From: Streptomyces sp. F63 | Lineage (GTDB): Bacteria > Actinomycetota > Actinomycetes > Streptomycetales > Streptomycetaceae | DNA: 64,000 bases | Assembly: GCF_018070345.1 (NCBI RefSeq) | Contig: NZ_JAGPXX010000009.1 | Span: forward strand, 124,001 to 188,000 | Direction: 5' to 3' | Part shown: positions 1-9,328 of the stretch, in pieces | Layout of the letters: each line of letters starts with the position of its first letter | Position numbering within the stretch: position 1 is the first letter of the stretch | Program-made: the position numbers and the translations under genes | The notes under the pieces: generated by a model | What the model saw: the letters and a program-made list of their open reading frames with translations, nothing else | Database searches by the model: none | What the model was told of the DNA's origin: nothing

Positions 1-81
1 GCGCGTTCCCGCCCACACCAGCAGTGCCGCTCCGAACAGCACGAACACCGTCCCGGCGAATACGGCCGGCCCGCTCTCCAT
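1..81 (-). CDS. Small membrane protein, partial (runs off window start)
   Basis: The first 27 codons read from an ATG at 81 down to base 1; the rest lies outside the window. The peptide MESGPAVFAGTVFVLFGAAL followed by LVWAGTR looks like one hydrophobic membrane segment close to the N terminus. No domain can be recognised from so short a piece. It lies upstream of, and on the same strand as, nothing else in the window. A topoisomerase I/tmk region would be expected to the left if the synteny seen further on continues, but that is inference. Confidence 0.4.
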   Translation of the reverse strand, partial: MESGPAVFAGTVFVLFGAALLVWAGTR

Positions 82-286
82 CGTCGCGTACCCCCTAGAC
101 ACCGGGCATGACGTACCGGAGCGTCGCACGTCCGTACGGCGTGGGAGCGAACGCCCGGTGAACGGCAGTCGTCTCCGTTCACCCCGCACACCCCTCCACC
201 CCCGCACGCCCCTTCCCAGCTCTTCAGCGCCGGTGGCGCGCCCCCGCCGGCCGGGTCCGGACGCTTCGTCTCCGGCGGGGCCCCGG

Positions 287-1912
287 TCACCGCACCGGGA
301 TCAGAAACCCCTGGGCGACGAGCAGCCGTACGGCTTCCGGCGTCCGGTCCCGCAGCAGCACCGGATCCTCACCGACGAGCTGCGCGATGGCATCGAGGAT
401 GCGGCCGGCCTCGAGCGTGCCGTCGCACGCCCCCGCGAAGCCGGCGCCGACCGTGTCCACCTTCGTCGCCCGGCGCATGCCGCGGTTCTGACGGAGCAGC
501 ACGTGCTCCGGGTCCTCCGCCCCGGGCGGTCCGACCTGTTCCTGCACCACGCCGTCCGCCAGCCGGAAACGTCCCGCGAGCAGCGCCGCGTCATCCGTGC
601 GCCGCAGGAAGTCCTGCCGTGCGAAGTGGTCCAGGACCGTATCCCCCAGCGGCTGTTCGACCGGGTGCGGCCACTCCTCCGCGATGACCGAGGGCCGGAC
701 GGAGCCGGACTTGCGCACGCTGATCCAGCCGAAGCCGACGGCCGTGGTCCCGCGCGCCTCGAACTCCTCCAGCCAGGCCTCGTAGCGAGCGGCGTACGCT
801 TCCGGGCCGGCCCGGTGGTCGCCCGCGTCGCGCAGCCAGAGTTCCGCGTACTGCGAGACGTCCTGCACCTCCCGCTGCACGATCCAGGCATCGCACCCGG
901 GCGGCACCCACGCGCGGATCCTGGCCCGCCAGTCCTCGCCCTCCCGGTGCTCCCAGTTGGCGAGGAGCTGGCAGTAACCGCCGTCGGCGAGGTGCTCCGC
1001 GGACTGCCGGACCAGGGTCCGGCAGAGGTCGTCACCCGCCATGCCGCCATCCCGGTAGGTGAGTCGTGCGCCCGGGGAGATGACGAAGGGCGGATTGGAG
1101 ACGATCAGGTCGAACGGTTCCTCGCCGGCCACCGGCTCGTACAGCGACCCCTGGCGGAGATCGGCCTCATGCGCGCCGGAGAGGGCCAGCGTGAGCCGGG
1201 TGAAGCCCAGGGCCCGCGGATTGACGTCGGTGGCGGTGACGCGGGTGGCGTGCTGAGCCGCGTGCAGCGCCTGCAGGCCGGAGCCGGTGCCGAGATCCAG
1301 CGCCCGCCCCGCGGGGGTCCGGACGGTGAGCCCCGCCAGTGTGGTGGACGCTCCGCCCACCCCGAGGACGAGCGATGCGCGGTCCTCCTCGGCGAGCCGC
1401 CCGGTGGCGGCGCCACCCGCGCCTCCCGCTCCGCCGACGGCGCAGCCGAGGTCGGAGACGATCCACCAGTCCTCACCGCCCGGCCCGCCGTACGGGCGGA
1501 CGTCCACGCAGGCCCGTACCTCCTCGCCGTCCCGGAGCAGCCACCCCTCGGCCAGGCAGTCGTCCACGGGCAGCGCCGCGGACGCCCGCCCGTACGGGAC
1601 CGGGCGCTGCAGCAGGAACAGCCGGACCAGCGTCTCCAGCGGTGACCGACCGCGGGTCGCGCGCAGGGCGGGCACGGTCTCGCCGCGGGCGAGGGCGGCG
1701 TAAGCCGGTGCGCCGAGCAGCCCGAGGAGCCCGTCCGCGGTGAAGGCCGCGGCCAGGAACGCCTCGCGGATCCGGGCGGGGAGCGCGGTGCCGGCGCGGG
1801 GCGGCGTCGCGGGAGGTACGTGCGGTGCGGCGGCGGCCCCGTCGGCGCCGGGCCGGGCGGCGGTGTCGGCTTGGTCGACTTGGTCGGGCTGGGGATGCTC
1901 GTGCGTGCTCAC
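287..1912 (-). CDS. Class I SAM-dependent methyltransferase (N5-glutamine/N6-adenine type motif)
   Basis: A 541-residue protein starting with GTG. After a Pro/Ala-rich N terminus (about 1-45) and an N-terminal domain of unknown role, the Rossmann core shows SAM motif I LDLGTGSGLQALHAA near residue 225, an acidic end of strand 2 (TATDVNPRAL), and the catalytic NPPF motif (IVSNPPFVISP) near residue 290. NPPF/Y is typical of enzymes that methylate a planar amide or amino nitrogen (HemK/PrmC, RsmC, DNA N6-adenine). The extra N- and C-terminal domains are larger than in those families, so the substrate is unknown. It stands alone on the minus strand, upstream of a 200-bp gap. Confidence 0.85.
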   Translation of the reverse strand: MSTHEHPQPDQVDQADTAARPGADGAAAAPHVPPATPPRAGTALPARIREAFLAAAFTADGLLGLLGAPAYAALARGETVPALRATRGRSPLETLVRLFLLQRPVPYGRASAALPVDDCLAEGWLLRDGEEVRACVDVRPYGGPGGEDWWIVSDLGCAVGGAGGAGGAATGRLAEEDRASLVLGVGGASTTLAGLTVRTPAGRALDLGTGSGLQALHAAQHATRVTATDVNPRALGFTRLTLALSGAHEADLRQGSLYEPVAGEEPFDLIVSNPPFVISPGARLTYRDGGMAGDDLCRTLVRQSAEHLADGGYCQLLANWEHREGEDWRARIRAWVPPGCDAWIVQREVQDVSQYAELWLRDAGDHRAGPEAYAARYEAWLEEFEARGTTAVGFGWISVRKSGSVRPSVIAEEWPHPVEQPLGDTVLDHFARQDFLRRTDDAALLAGRFRLADGVVQEQVGPPGAEDPEHVLLRQNRGMRRATKVDTVGAGFAGACDGTLEAGRILDAIAQLVGEDPVLLRDRTPEAVRLLVAQGFLIPVR

Positions 1913-2053
1913 CGGCCCATTGTCGGGGCTCCGGGCCCGGAACGGCGACGGCCCGGAGCCCTCCGGACGTCCCTCTGGCTCCGTGCTGCCACGGAGGAAC
2001 GGCGACGCGGGGGCGCTGAGGCGCGGGCCCGTGCCCCGGCGAGCCGGACGCGG

Positions 2054-2093
2054 CCGGGTGCGGTCAGGCGCCGCCGGGTGCGGTCAGGCGCCG
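2054..2093. repeat. 20-bp tandem duplication at the 3' end of the lipoprotein gene
   Basis: Two perfect back-to-back copies of CCGGGTGCGGTCAGGCGCCG occupy 2054-2073 and 2074-2093. The copy at 2074-2093 contains the stop codon of the minus-strand lipoprotein gene; the other copy lies just beyond it. It is probably a replication slippage product. Confidence 0.8.
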
Positions 2094-2647
2094 GCGCCGG
2101 GCGAGCCGGACGGGCGCCGGCAACCGGGCTGTTCGCTCATGGCGGCGCCGATGTCCCCGGACTGCAGCTTCCTGATGGCGTCACCGCCGACCTTGTTGAC
2201 CTTGTCGAGGTCCTCGGCGACGCCCTTGAGCCCCTCGGCGAACTTGGCCTGGTCCTTGGTGTTCAGCTTGTCGACGGCGGTCTTCAGGCCCGCGTACGCC
2301 CCCGCGGTGTCGTCGAGTTCCTTGACGGCCTCCTTCTGCGTCTTCTCGCCGTCCTCGACGGGCGGTACGCCCGCCTTCTGAACCGAGTCCGACATGGCGG
2401 CGTACGCATCGGAGATCTGCTGGAACGCGGCGGAGTCGGCCTTCTTGATCTCCTCGGGCTTTCCGTCCGCCGCCGTGGAGGTGATCGACTGGTTCGCCTG
2501 CGCGATCTTCTCCAGCTGCGGCTGGACCTGGTCGCACACCTTCTTGGCGTAAGCGTCGACCTTCTCGTCGCTGTCGTCGCCACAGCCCGACAGCGCGAGT
2601 ACGAGTGCCGCACCACCGGACAGCGCGGCCGCGAGCTTCTTGTTCAC
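2084..2647 (-). CDS. Small secreted lipoprotein, helical
   Basis: A 187-residue protein. The GTG at 2647 is chosen because GAAGGGG lies about 8 bases upstream and the protein then begins with a short basic N terminus, a hydrophobic core and the lipobox LSGC near residue 22, so it should be processed by Lgt and LspA and anchored outside the membrane. The mature part is rich in Lys, Asp, Gln and Ala with heptad-like spacing and looks largely helical. No catalytic motif is visible. It is on the same strand as hppA but separated from it by a strong hairpin, so it is likely transcribed separately. Similar small lipoproteins next to hppA are known in Streptomyces; function unknown. Confidence 0.8.
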   Translation of the reverse strand: MNKKLAAALSGGAALVLALSGCGDDSDEKVDAYAKKVCDQVQPQLEKIAQANQSITSTAADGKPEEIKKADSAAFQQISDAYAAMSDSVQKAGVPPVEDGEKTQKEAVKELDDTAGAYAGLKTAVDKLNTKDQAKFAEGLKGVAEDLDKVNKVGGDAIRKLQSGDIGAAMSEQPGCRRPSGSPGAGA

Positions 2648-2797
2648 CGGATGGGCCCCTTCCATGACTCTCGGCCCCGGAACATACACGGCCAAAGGCC
2701 CGGGATCGCGAGCCCGATTTCCATGAAGGGGTTTTTGCGGCTTTTGCACCAAGCTTTGACGGGCCGTCATCCGATGCTCCCCGGGCCGGGCAGACGG

Positions 2798-2827
2798 ACG
2801 GGCGGTGCGCCGGAGCACACCGCCCGT
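2798..2827 (-). terminator. Hairpin terminator after hppA
   Basis: A perfect 10-bp inverted repeat, ACGGGCGGTG and CACCGCCCGT, with a 10-base loop lies about 45 bases beyond the hppA stop codon. There is no T-run, which is usual for Streptomyces terminators. Confidence 0.65.
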
Positions 2828-2871
2828 GTACCGCCTGACCTGGCCCGGTGCGGCCCGACCCGGCCCGGCGC

Positions 2872-5283
2872 TCAGGACACCACCGCGGCGCCCGAGGAGG
2901 GCCCGGACCGCTCCGAGACCGGCTCGGCGCTGTTGTCTTCGTCACCCACGGCGATTCCCCGCCGCTTGGAGACGTAGACGGCGCCGATGATGATCCCGAT
3001 CGCCAGCAGCGCCACCAGCGCGCGGACGGCCGGGCTGGTGTCGTCGCCGTAGCTGAACTGCACCACGGCCGGCGCGATCAGCAGGGCCACCAGGTTCATC
3101 ACCTTCAGCAGCGGGTTGATGGCCGGTCCCGCCGTGTCCTTGAACGGGTCGCCGACCGTGTCGCCGATCACCGTCGCGGCGTGCGCCTCGCTGCCCTTGC
3201 CGCCGTGGTGGCCGTCCTCGACCAGCTTCTTGGCGTTGTCCCAGGCCCCACCGGAGTTGGCCAGGAAGACGGCCATCAGGGTGCCCGCGCCGATGGCCCC
3301 GGCGAGGAACGACCCCAGAGCGCCGACACCGAGGCTGAAGCCGACGGCGATCGGCGCCAGCACGGCGAGCAGACCCGGTGTGGCGAGTTCGCGCAGCGCG
3401 TCCTTGGTGCAGATGTCCACGACCCGGCCGTACTGCGGCTTCTCCGTGTAGTCCATGATCCCGGGATGTTCGCGGAACTGCCGCCGCACCTCGTAGACCA
3501 CCGCGCCCGCCGAGCGTGAGACCGCGTTGATCGCCAGCCCCGAGAAGAGGAAGACGACCGCGGCCCCGAGGACCAGTCCGACCAGGTTGTTCGGCTGCGA
3601 GATGTCCAGGCTGAGGTTCATCTCACCCGCCCGGGCGTTGACGTCCGCCACCGCCGTGGCGATCGCGTCCCGGTAGGAGCCGAACAGCGCCGCGGCGGCC
3701 AGCACGGCCGTGGCGATCGCGATGCCCTTGGTGATCGCCTTGGTGGTGTTGCCGACGGCATCGAGGTCGGTGAGCACCTGGGCGCCCGAGCCCTCCACGT
3801 CACCGGACATCTCGGCGATGCCCTGGGCGTTGTCGGATACCGGCCCGAAGGTGTCCATGGCGACGATGACGCCGACCGTGGTCAGCAGCCCGGTCCCGGC
3901 GAGGGCGACCGCGAACAGCGCCAGCATGATCGAGGTACCGCCGAGCAGGAACGCTCCGTAGACGCCCAGGCCGATCAGCAGCGCCGTGTACACGGCGGAC
4001 TCCAGACCCACCGAGATCCCGGCCAGGACAACCGTCGCCGACCCCGTCAGCGAGGACTTTCCGATGTCCCGGACCGGACGCCGGGTGGTCTCGGTGAAGT
4101 ACCCCGTGAGCTGCTGGATGACCGCGGCCAGCAGGATGCCGATCGCGACCGCCACAAGCGCGAGAACCCGCGGGTTGCCCTCGTGCCCGGCGATGGCGAT
4201 GTCCACGCCGTCGAGGTCCGCGTAGGAGGACGGCAGGTAGCTGAAGACGGCGACGGCCACCAGCACCAGCGAGACCACCGCGGAGATGAAGAAGCCGCGG
4301 TTGATGGCGGTCATGCCGCTGCGGTCGGTGCGGCGCGGCGCCACCGCGAAGATGCCGATCATGGCTGTGAGCACGCCGATCGCGGGGACGATCAGCGGGA
4401 AGGCCAGACCGGCGTCGCCGAAGGCCACCTTGCCGAGGATCAGCGCGGCGACCAGCGTCACCGCGTAGGACTCGAACAGGTCGGCGGCCATACCGGCGCA
4501 GTCGCCGACGTTGTCGCCCACGTTGTCCGCGATGGTGGCGGCGTTGCGCGGGTCGTCCTCGGGGATGCCCTGCTCGACCTTTCCGACGAGGTCGGCACCG
4601 ACGTCCGCGGCCTTGGTGAAGATGCCGCCGCCCACGCGCATGAACATGGCGATCAGTGCGGCACCGAGGCCGAATCCCTCCAGCACCTTCGGCGCGTCGG
4701 CCGCGTAGACGAGCACCACACAGCAGGCGCCCAGCAGGCCGAGGCCGACGGTGAACATGCCGACCACTCCGCCGGTGCGGAATGCGATCTTCATGGCCTT
4801 GTGCGAGACGTCCGTGAGGTCCTTGGCCGGCTCGCCCTCACCCGGAGTGGCCTCGCGCGCCGCGGCGGCCACCCGCACGTTGCTCCGCACGGCCAGCCAC
4901 ATTCCGATATAGCCGGTCGCCGCCGAGAACAACGCACCGATCAAGAAGAACACGGACCGCCCGATGCGCTGCGACCAGTCATCGGCCGGCAACAGCATGA
5001 GCAGGAAGAACACCACGGCGGCGAATACGCTGAGGGTGCGCAACTGCCGTGCGAGATAGGCATTCGCCCCTTCCTGCACAGCGGCCGCGATCTTCTTCAT
5101 ACTGTCGGTTCCCTCGCCCGCCGCCAGCACCTGGCGCACCAGCATCACGGCGACACCCAGCGCGGTCAGCGCGATGAGCGCGACGACCACGACGATCAGC
5201 CGGTTGTCGGTGGTCAGTTCGGCGGCCGCGAGGGGCAGGGATGGGGAGAGGTCTTGCTGAAGAGGGGAGAAGAGCCCCGCCAT
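2872..5283 (-). CDS. hppA: K+-independent H+-translocating membrane pyrophosphatase
   Basis: An 803-residue polytopic membrane protein of full family length. It hydrolyses cytosolic pyrophosphate and pumps protons across the membrane. The substrate site is clear: the DVGADLVGKVEQGIPEDDPR segment near residue 225 and DNVGDNVGDCAGMAADLFES near 255 carry the conserved Asp/Lys residues that bind Mg-PPi. Near residue 510 the sequence is GNTTKAITKG; Lys at this place (instead of Ala) is the recognised mark of the potassium-independent class. The start at 5283 is preceded by AAGGAGGA at ideal spacing. It is followed by its own hairpin and is probably monocistronic. Confidence 0.97.
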   Translation of the reverse strand: MAGLFSPLQQDLSPSLPLAAAELTTDNRLIVVVVALIALTALGVAVMLVRQVLAAGEGTDSMKKIAAAVQEGANAYLARQLRTLSVFAAVVFFLLMLLPADDWSQRIGRSVFFLIGALFSAATGYIGMWLAVRSNVRVAAAAREATPGEGEPAKDLTDVSHKAMKIAFRTGGVVGMFTVGLGLLGACCVVLVYAADAPKVLEGFGLGAALIAMFMRVGGGIFTKAADVGADLVGKVEQGIPEDDPRNAATIADNVGDNVGDCAGMAADLFESYAVTLVAALILGKVAFGDAGLAFPLIVPAIGVLTAMIGIFAVAPRRTDRSGMTAINRGFFISAVVSLVLVAVAVFSYLPSSYADLDGVDIAIAGHEGNPRVLALVAVAIGILLAAVIQQLTGYFTETTRRPVRDIGKSSLTGSATVVLAGISVGLESAVYTALLIGLGVYGAFLLGGTSIMLALFAVALAGTGLLTTVGVIVAMDTFGPVSDNAQGIAEMSGDVEGSGAQVLTDLDAVGNTTKAITKGIAIATAVLAAAALFGSYRDAIATAVADVNARAGEMNLSLDISQPNNLVGLVLGAAVVFLFSGLAINAVSRSAGAVVYEVRRQFREHPGIMDYTEKPQYGRVVDICTKDALRELATPGLLAVLAPIAVGFSLGVGALGSFLAGAIGAGTLMAVFLANSGGAWDNAKKLVEDGHHGGKGSEAHAATVIGDTVGDPFKDTAGPAINPLLKVMNLVALLIAPAVVQFSYGDDTSPAVRALVALLAIGIIIGAVYVSKRRGIAVGDEDNSAEPVSERSGPSSGAAVVS

Positions 5284-5847
5284 TCGTCCTCCTTGACGTT
5301 TGGCACATGGGCGCGCAGCACAGGGAACTGCCGCGGCACTCAGGCGTCCTGAGCAACGATTGTGAACGGATTCTAGGGAGCCGGACCGGGATCAAGACAG
5401 GGGCCATGAGGGGCAATTGACTCCCACCGGGGGAGATGAGCCGAAGAGCCGCCGATTAATTCGCCCGGACGAAGGAAATTGATCCATTCGCTGACGATCG
5501 AATATTGCCCTTTCGGGGATCTTCAAATCCTACGAAAAGGCAGCTCAGCGGCGGTACGCAGGAGACGTGGATCACACTCCGGCAGGTCCTGCCGCCGCCA
5601 ACGGGGAGCTCGGACGCCACCGCCCCCGCTCCGGAGCACGGCCGCGGCCAGAGAGGCGTGGGTACCGCGGCGGACGTCAACGCCCGGTCGCAGGGCCGCT
5701 GTGGGCGGCCGCAGACCCGTGAAAAGGGAAGCGGGAAGGGAAGGCCCGGGGAAGGATGCGCCAGGGGCGGTGAGAAGACCGGCAGGGGGCCGGCGGCCAC
5801 GGGGCCCCGGGGGACACAGCGGGACCGCGGGAGTTACCGGGCGGGGA
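5284..5847. other. Gene-free stretch between the anti-sigma gene and hppA
   Basis: A 564-base stretch. The hppA end, including the AT-richer part around 5340-5520, should hold the hppA promoter. The rest is GC-rich, with open frames on both strands that have low-complexity Arg/Gly/Pro translations and no ribosome site. I see no RNA gene in it. Confidence 0.5.
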
Positions 5848-6297
5848 CTACAGCACAGCGTCCGGGGTCGTCGGCCAGCTCATCCTGATGCTGCCTCCGG
5901 TCTCGTCCGCGGACACCTCGACATCATCGACAAGGCCGCTGATGACCGCGAGACCCATATCGTCTTCCTCCTCGGCCACCGCCTCGCCCGGGACCGCGGC
6001 GCCGGATCCACTGCCGTGCTCGTCCCGCCGGGGGCCGGTGGGACGGTGGGGGACCTCATCGGTCACCTCGATGGAGAGCTTCTTCTCATCCTCGACCAGG
6101 ACGACGCGCACGGGTGCCGAAACGTTGTTGCTGAGATGCAGGCCGACAGCGCGGCTGCAGGCCTCCCCGACAGCGAGCCGCACCTCGTCCATGACCGCCT
6201 CGTCGACCCCGGCCCGGCGCGCCACCGCAGCCGCCACCAGACGCGCTGTGCGGACATGATTGGGCAGAGCACTGAACAAGAGCTCCACGGTGGCCAT
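5848..6297 (-). CDS. Anti-sigma factor-type ATPase, partner of BldG
   Basis: A 149-residue RsbW-like GHKL ATPase fold protein; the S. coelicolor counterpart (SCO3548, ApgA) binds BldG. I prefer the ATG at 6297 over the one at 6315 because GAGGGGG lies just ahead of it and the protein then begins MATVELLFSALPNHVRTARL, the typical start of these anti-sigma proteins. The N-box region reads DEVRLAVGEACSRAVGLH: the catalytic Glu is present but the usual Mg-coordinating Asn is Arg. The later G1 region (IEVTDEV) is followed by a Gly/Ser/Glu-rich insert before DDMGLAVISGLVDDVEV. It follows bldG on the same strand, with a hairpin between them. Confidence 0.88.
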   Translation of the reverse strand: MATVELLFSALPNHVRTARLVAAAVARRAGVDEAVMDEVRLAVGEACSRAVGLHLSNNVSAPVRVVLVEDEKKLSIEVTDEVPHRPTGPRRDEHGSGSGAAVPGEAVAEEEDDMGLAVISGLVDDVEVSADETGGSIRMSWPTTPDAVL

Positions 6298-6375
6298 GCC
6301 ATCCCCCTCGGTCATACGGGCTTACGTCATGGAGGGCGGACCGGAGCGGCCCTCCGCTGACCCCCATCGCTCCCT

Positions 6376-6415
6376 CCCCGGGTCGCGCGACCGGTGAACG
6401 GCACGCGACCCGGGG
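6376..6415 (-). terminator. Intercistronic hairpin between bldG and the anti-sigma gene
   Basis: A perfect 12-bp inverted repeat, CCCCGGGTCGCG and CGCGACCCGGGG, with a 16-base loop starts 9 bases beyond the bldG stop. It probably terminates part of the transcripts, giving monocistronic bldG mRNA plus a weaker bicistronic mRNA, as reported for S. coelicolor bldG. Confidence 0.65.
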
Positions 6416-6424
6416 CGGCAGCGG

Positions 6425-6766
6425 TCAGTCGGTGGCCGAGACGGCGTCGTCGACCGAGGTGTGAATCGGGAACACCTTGGTCAGACCGGTGATGCGGAAA
6501 ATCTTCAGAATGCGCTCCTGGTTGCAGACCAGGCGAAGCGAGCCCTCGTGCGCGCGGACGCGCTTGAGACCACCCACGAGGACGCCGAGACCGGTGGAGT
6601 CGAGGAAGTCGACACCCTCCATGTCGACCACCAAGTGGTAGCTGCCGTCATTGACAAGCTCGACCAGCTGCTCCCGCAGCTTGGGCGCGGTGTATACATC
6701 GATCTCGCCACCGACCTCGACGACCGTGCGGTCGCCAACGGTACGCGTCGACAGAGACAGGTCCAC
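6425..6766 (-). CDS. bldG: BldG anti-anti-sigma factor (STAS domain)
   Basis: A 113-residue STAS-domain protein, the same length as S. coelicolor BldG. It is needed there for aerial mycelium and antibiotic production and works by partner switching: the unphosphorylated form sequesters anti-sigma factors. The phosphorylatable serine is Ser57 in [15 protein letters not shown], exactly the position known in BldG. The GTG at 6766 is chosen because GGAGGA lies 5 bases ahead; longer in-frame extensions lack this. The downstream anti-sigma gene is its partner. A helicase gene is divergent, only 54 bases away, so the two promoters must overlap or lie inside each other's 5' region. Confidence 0.97.
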   Translation of the reverse strand: MDLSLSTRTVGDRTVVEVGGEIDVYTAPKLREQLVELVNDGSYHLVVDMEGVDFLDSTGLGVLVGGLKRVRAHEGSLRLVCNQERILKIFRITGLTKVFPIHTSVDDAVSATD

Positions 6767-6820
6767 GGATCCTCCAGCACCTTGCAACGAGCGGTCGCCC
6801 CCCATGGATCGGCAGCCGCG

Positions 6821-9262
6821 ATGGCATTCAATCACTTACCGGCAGGCGCGCACGACGCCTTGAGCCCATTCTTCATCAGGCCAGTGACACACTCGGTGCC
6901 GATGGCCGACGACCAACTCCCGCAGTCTGCGGGCACGCGCCCCACCCCAGGGGCGGTACTCGGCCTGCTCGCCGGCACGGCGGACCGGGCTGCACGCGTC
7001 ACTCATACGGAGCACTTGCCCCCGCGCGTGGGCCGCCATGCGGACTGGCCACGGGAGATCCGGGAAGAAGTCGTGGAGGCCCTCCGGGGTGCCGGCGTGG
7101 AGCGGCCGTGGGAGCACCAGGCGCGGGTCGCCGGGCACGCCCTGCGCGGGGAGTCGGTGATCGTCGCCACCGGTACCGCCTCGGGGAAGTCCCTGTCCTA
7201 TCTGGCACCGGTCCTCAGCTCCCTCCTGGACGGTTCGGAAGCGCCGAACGGCCGGGGCACGACGGCGCTGTACCTGTCGCCGACCAAGGCACTCGCCGCG
7301 GACCAGCGCCGGGCCGTGGGAGAACTCGCCGGCGCACTGGGCAGGGCCGTGCGTCCCGCGGTGTACGACGGCGACACCCCGGTGGAAGAGCGCGAATGGG
7401 TGCGCCAGTACGCCAACTACGTGCTGACGAACCCCGACATGCTGCACCGGGGCATCCTGCCGGCCCATCCGCGCTGGGCCTCCTTTCTGCGGGCGCTGCG
7501 CTATGTCGTCGTCGACGAGTGCCACACCTATCGCGGGGTCTTCGGCTCGCATGTGGCGCAGGTGCTGCGCCGGCTCCGCCGCGTCTGCGCCCGCTACGGC
7601 TCCGACCCCGTGTTCCTGCTCGCTTCCGCCACCTCCGCCGAACCAGCGTCGGCCGCCGGCCGGCTGACCGGCCTGCCCGTCTCCCAGGTCACCGAGGACA
7701 GTTCGCCCCGGGGCGAACTCGTCTTCGCGCTCTGGGAACCCCCGCTGACAGAACTGCGCGGCGAACAGGGCGCACCGGTCCGGCGCACCGCCACAGCGGA
7801 GACCGCCGACCTGTTGACCGACCTGGTCGCCCGCGGGGTGCGTACCGTCGCCTTCGTGCGGTCGCGGCGCGGCGCTGAGCTGATCTCCGTGATCGCGCAG
7901 GAGCGGCTGGCCGCCGTGGACCGTTCGCTTCCCGGGCGTGTCGCGGCCTACCGCGGCGGTTATCTGCCCCAGGAACGCCGGGCCCTGGAAGCTGCCCTCC
8001 ACCGGGGGGACCTGCTGGGGCTGTCGGCCACCACTGCCCTGGAGCTCGGTGTGGACATCGCCGGCCTCGACGCCGTCGTGATCGCCGGCTATCCCGGTAC
8101 CCGCGCCTCGCTGTGGCAGCAGGCGGGCCGGGCAGGGCGCGCCGGGCAGGGCGCCCTCGCGGTCCTCGTCGCCCGGGACGATCCGCTCGATACCTTTCTC
8201 GTGCACCACCCCGAGGCGCTCTTCCGGCAACCGGTGGAGTCCACCGTCCTCGATCCGGACAACCCGTATGTCCTCGCTCCCCACCTCTGTGCCGCGGCGG
8301 CCGAACTTCCGCTCACCGAGGCGGACATGGAGCTGTTCGGTCCCGCCGCACCCGATCTGGTGCCGCAACTGGAACGCCGCAAGCTGCTGCGCCGCCGGGC
8401 CACCGCATGGCACTGGACCCGCCGCGAGCGGGCGGCCGATCTCGCGGACATCCGCGGTGAGGGCGGTACTCCCGTGCAGGTCGTGGAGGCCGCGACGGGA
8501 CGTCTGCTGGGCACCGTGGACGCCTCCTCCGCCCACACCGCGGTTCATGACGGCGCCGTCCACCTCCACCAGGGCCGCAGCTATCTCGTCAAGCGGCTCG
8601 ACCTCGAGGACTCCGTGGCCCTGGTCGAGGAGGCGGACCCGCCCTACTCGACCACTGCGCGCGACACCACGGCCGTGACCGTCCTCGACACCACCACCGA
8701 GGTGCCCTGGGGAGACTCCCGGCTGCGCTTCGGATCCGTCGAGGTGACACATCAGGTCGTCTCCTTCCTCCGCCGCAAACTCATCACCGGTGAAGTGCTC
8801 GGCGAGTCCCGGCTCGACCTGCCGCCCCGTACGCTGCGGACTCGCGGTGTCTGGTGGACCGTCACCGAGGATCAGCTCGATGCCGCCCGGATCGCCCCGG
8901 AACAGCTTCCCGGAGCGCTGCATGCCGCCGAACACGCTTCCATCGGCATGCTGCCGCTCTTCGCCACCTGCGACCGGTGGGACATCGGCGGTGTCTCCGT
9001 GCCCCTGCACCCGGACACCCTGCTGCCGACCGTCTTCGTCTATGACGGCCACCACGGCGGCGCGGGGTTCGCCGAACGCGCCTTCCACACCGCCCGGAGC
9101 TGGCTGACGGCCACTCGGGAGGCGATCGCCGCCTGCGAGTGCGAGACGGGCTGCCCGTCCTGCGTCCAGTCACCGAAGTGCGGCAGCGGAAACGACCCCC
9201 TGGACAAGAAGGCCGCCGTACGGCTGCTGTCCGTTCTCCTGGCCGGCGCCCCGGCGGAGTGA
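6821..9262 (+). CDS. DEAD/DEAH-box helicase with DUF1998 zinc domain (MrfA/YprA-like); contains a TTA codon
   Basis: A protein of about 813 residues. Helicase motifs in order: Walker A GTASGKS near residue 120, DECH box ([11 protein letters not shown]) near 232, SAT motif ([10 protein letters not shown]) near 268, and [12 protein letters not shown] near 432. The C terminus carries the cysteine cluster [20 protein letters not shown] of DUF1998, which binds zinc. In the MrfA family this is a 3'-5' DNA helicase for mitomycin-type damage repair. The start is uncertain: ATG 6821 ([12 protein letters not shown]) has no clear ribosome site, and ATG 6902 is the alternative. With the first start, codon 6 is TTA, the rare leucine codon read by the bldA tRNA. 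Divergent from bldG, convergent with the tad operon. Confidence 0.9.
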   Translation: MAFNHLPAGAHDALSPFFIRPVTHSVPMADDQLPQSAGTRPTPGAVLGLLAGTADRAARVTHTEHLPPRVGRHADWPREIREEVVEALRGAGVERPWEHQARVAGHALRGESVIVATGTASGKSLSYLAPVLSSLLDGSEAPNGRGTTALYLSPTKALAADQRRAVGELAGALGRAVRPAVYDGDTPVEEREWVRQYANYVLTNPDMLHRGILPAHPRWASFLRALRYVVVDECHTYRGVFGSHVAQVLRRLRRVCARYGSDPVFLLASATSAEPASAAGRLTGLPVSQVTEDSSPRGELVFALWEPPLTELRGEQGAPVRRTATAETADLLTDLVARGVRTVAFVRSRRGAELISVIAQERLAAVDRSLPGRVAAYRGGYLPQERRALEAALHRGDLLGLSATTALELGVDIAGLDAVVIAGYPGTRASLWQQAGRAGRAGQGALAVLVARDDPLDTFLVHHPEALFRQPVESTVLDPDNPYVLAPHLCAAAAELPLTEADMELFGPAAPDLVPQLERRKLLRRRATAWHWTRRERAADLADIRGEGGTPVQVVEAATGRLLGTVDASSAHTAVHDGAVHLHQGRSYLVKRLDLEDSVALVEEADPPYSTTARDTTAVTVLDTTTEVPWGDSRLRFGSVEVTHQVVSFLRRKLITGEVLGESRLDLPPRTLRTRGVWWTVTEDQLDAARIAPEQLPGALHAAEHASIGMLPLFATCDRWDIGGVSVPLHPDTLLPTVFVYDGHHGGAGFAERAFHTARSWLTATREAIAACECETGCPSCVQSPKCGSGNDPLDKKAAVRLLSVLLAGAPAE

Positions 9263-9328
9263 CGCGGCAGCGGGGACCAGCGGCGCCTCCGCCCCAGCCC
9301 TGGCCCCCGACCGCTTCCGCCGTCCTGG

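Noticed and set aside
5456..5800. 114-codon open frame in the gap before hppA
   Set aside because: No ribosome site, Pro/Arg/Ser-rich low-complexity translation and no match to a known family by eye.
6836..9088. Long open frame of 750 codons on the minus strand inside the helicase gene
   Set aside because: It is antisense to strong helicase motifs; its translation is low-complexity Gly/Arg/Gln without any domain, an effect of GC-rich third positions.
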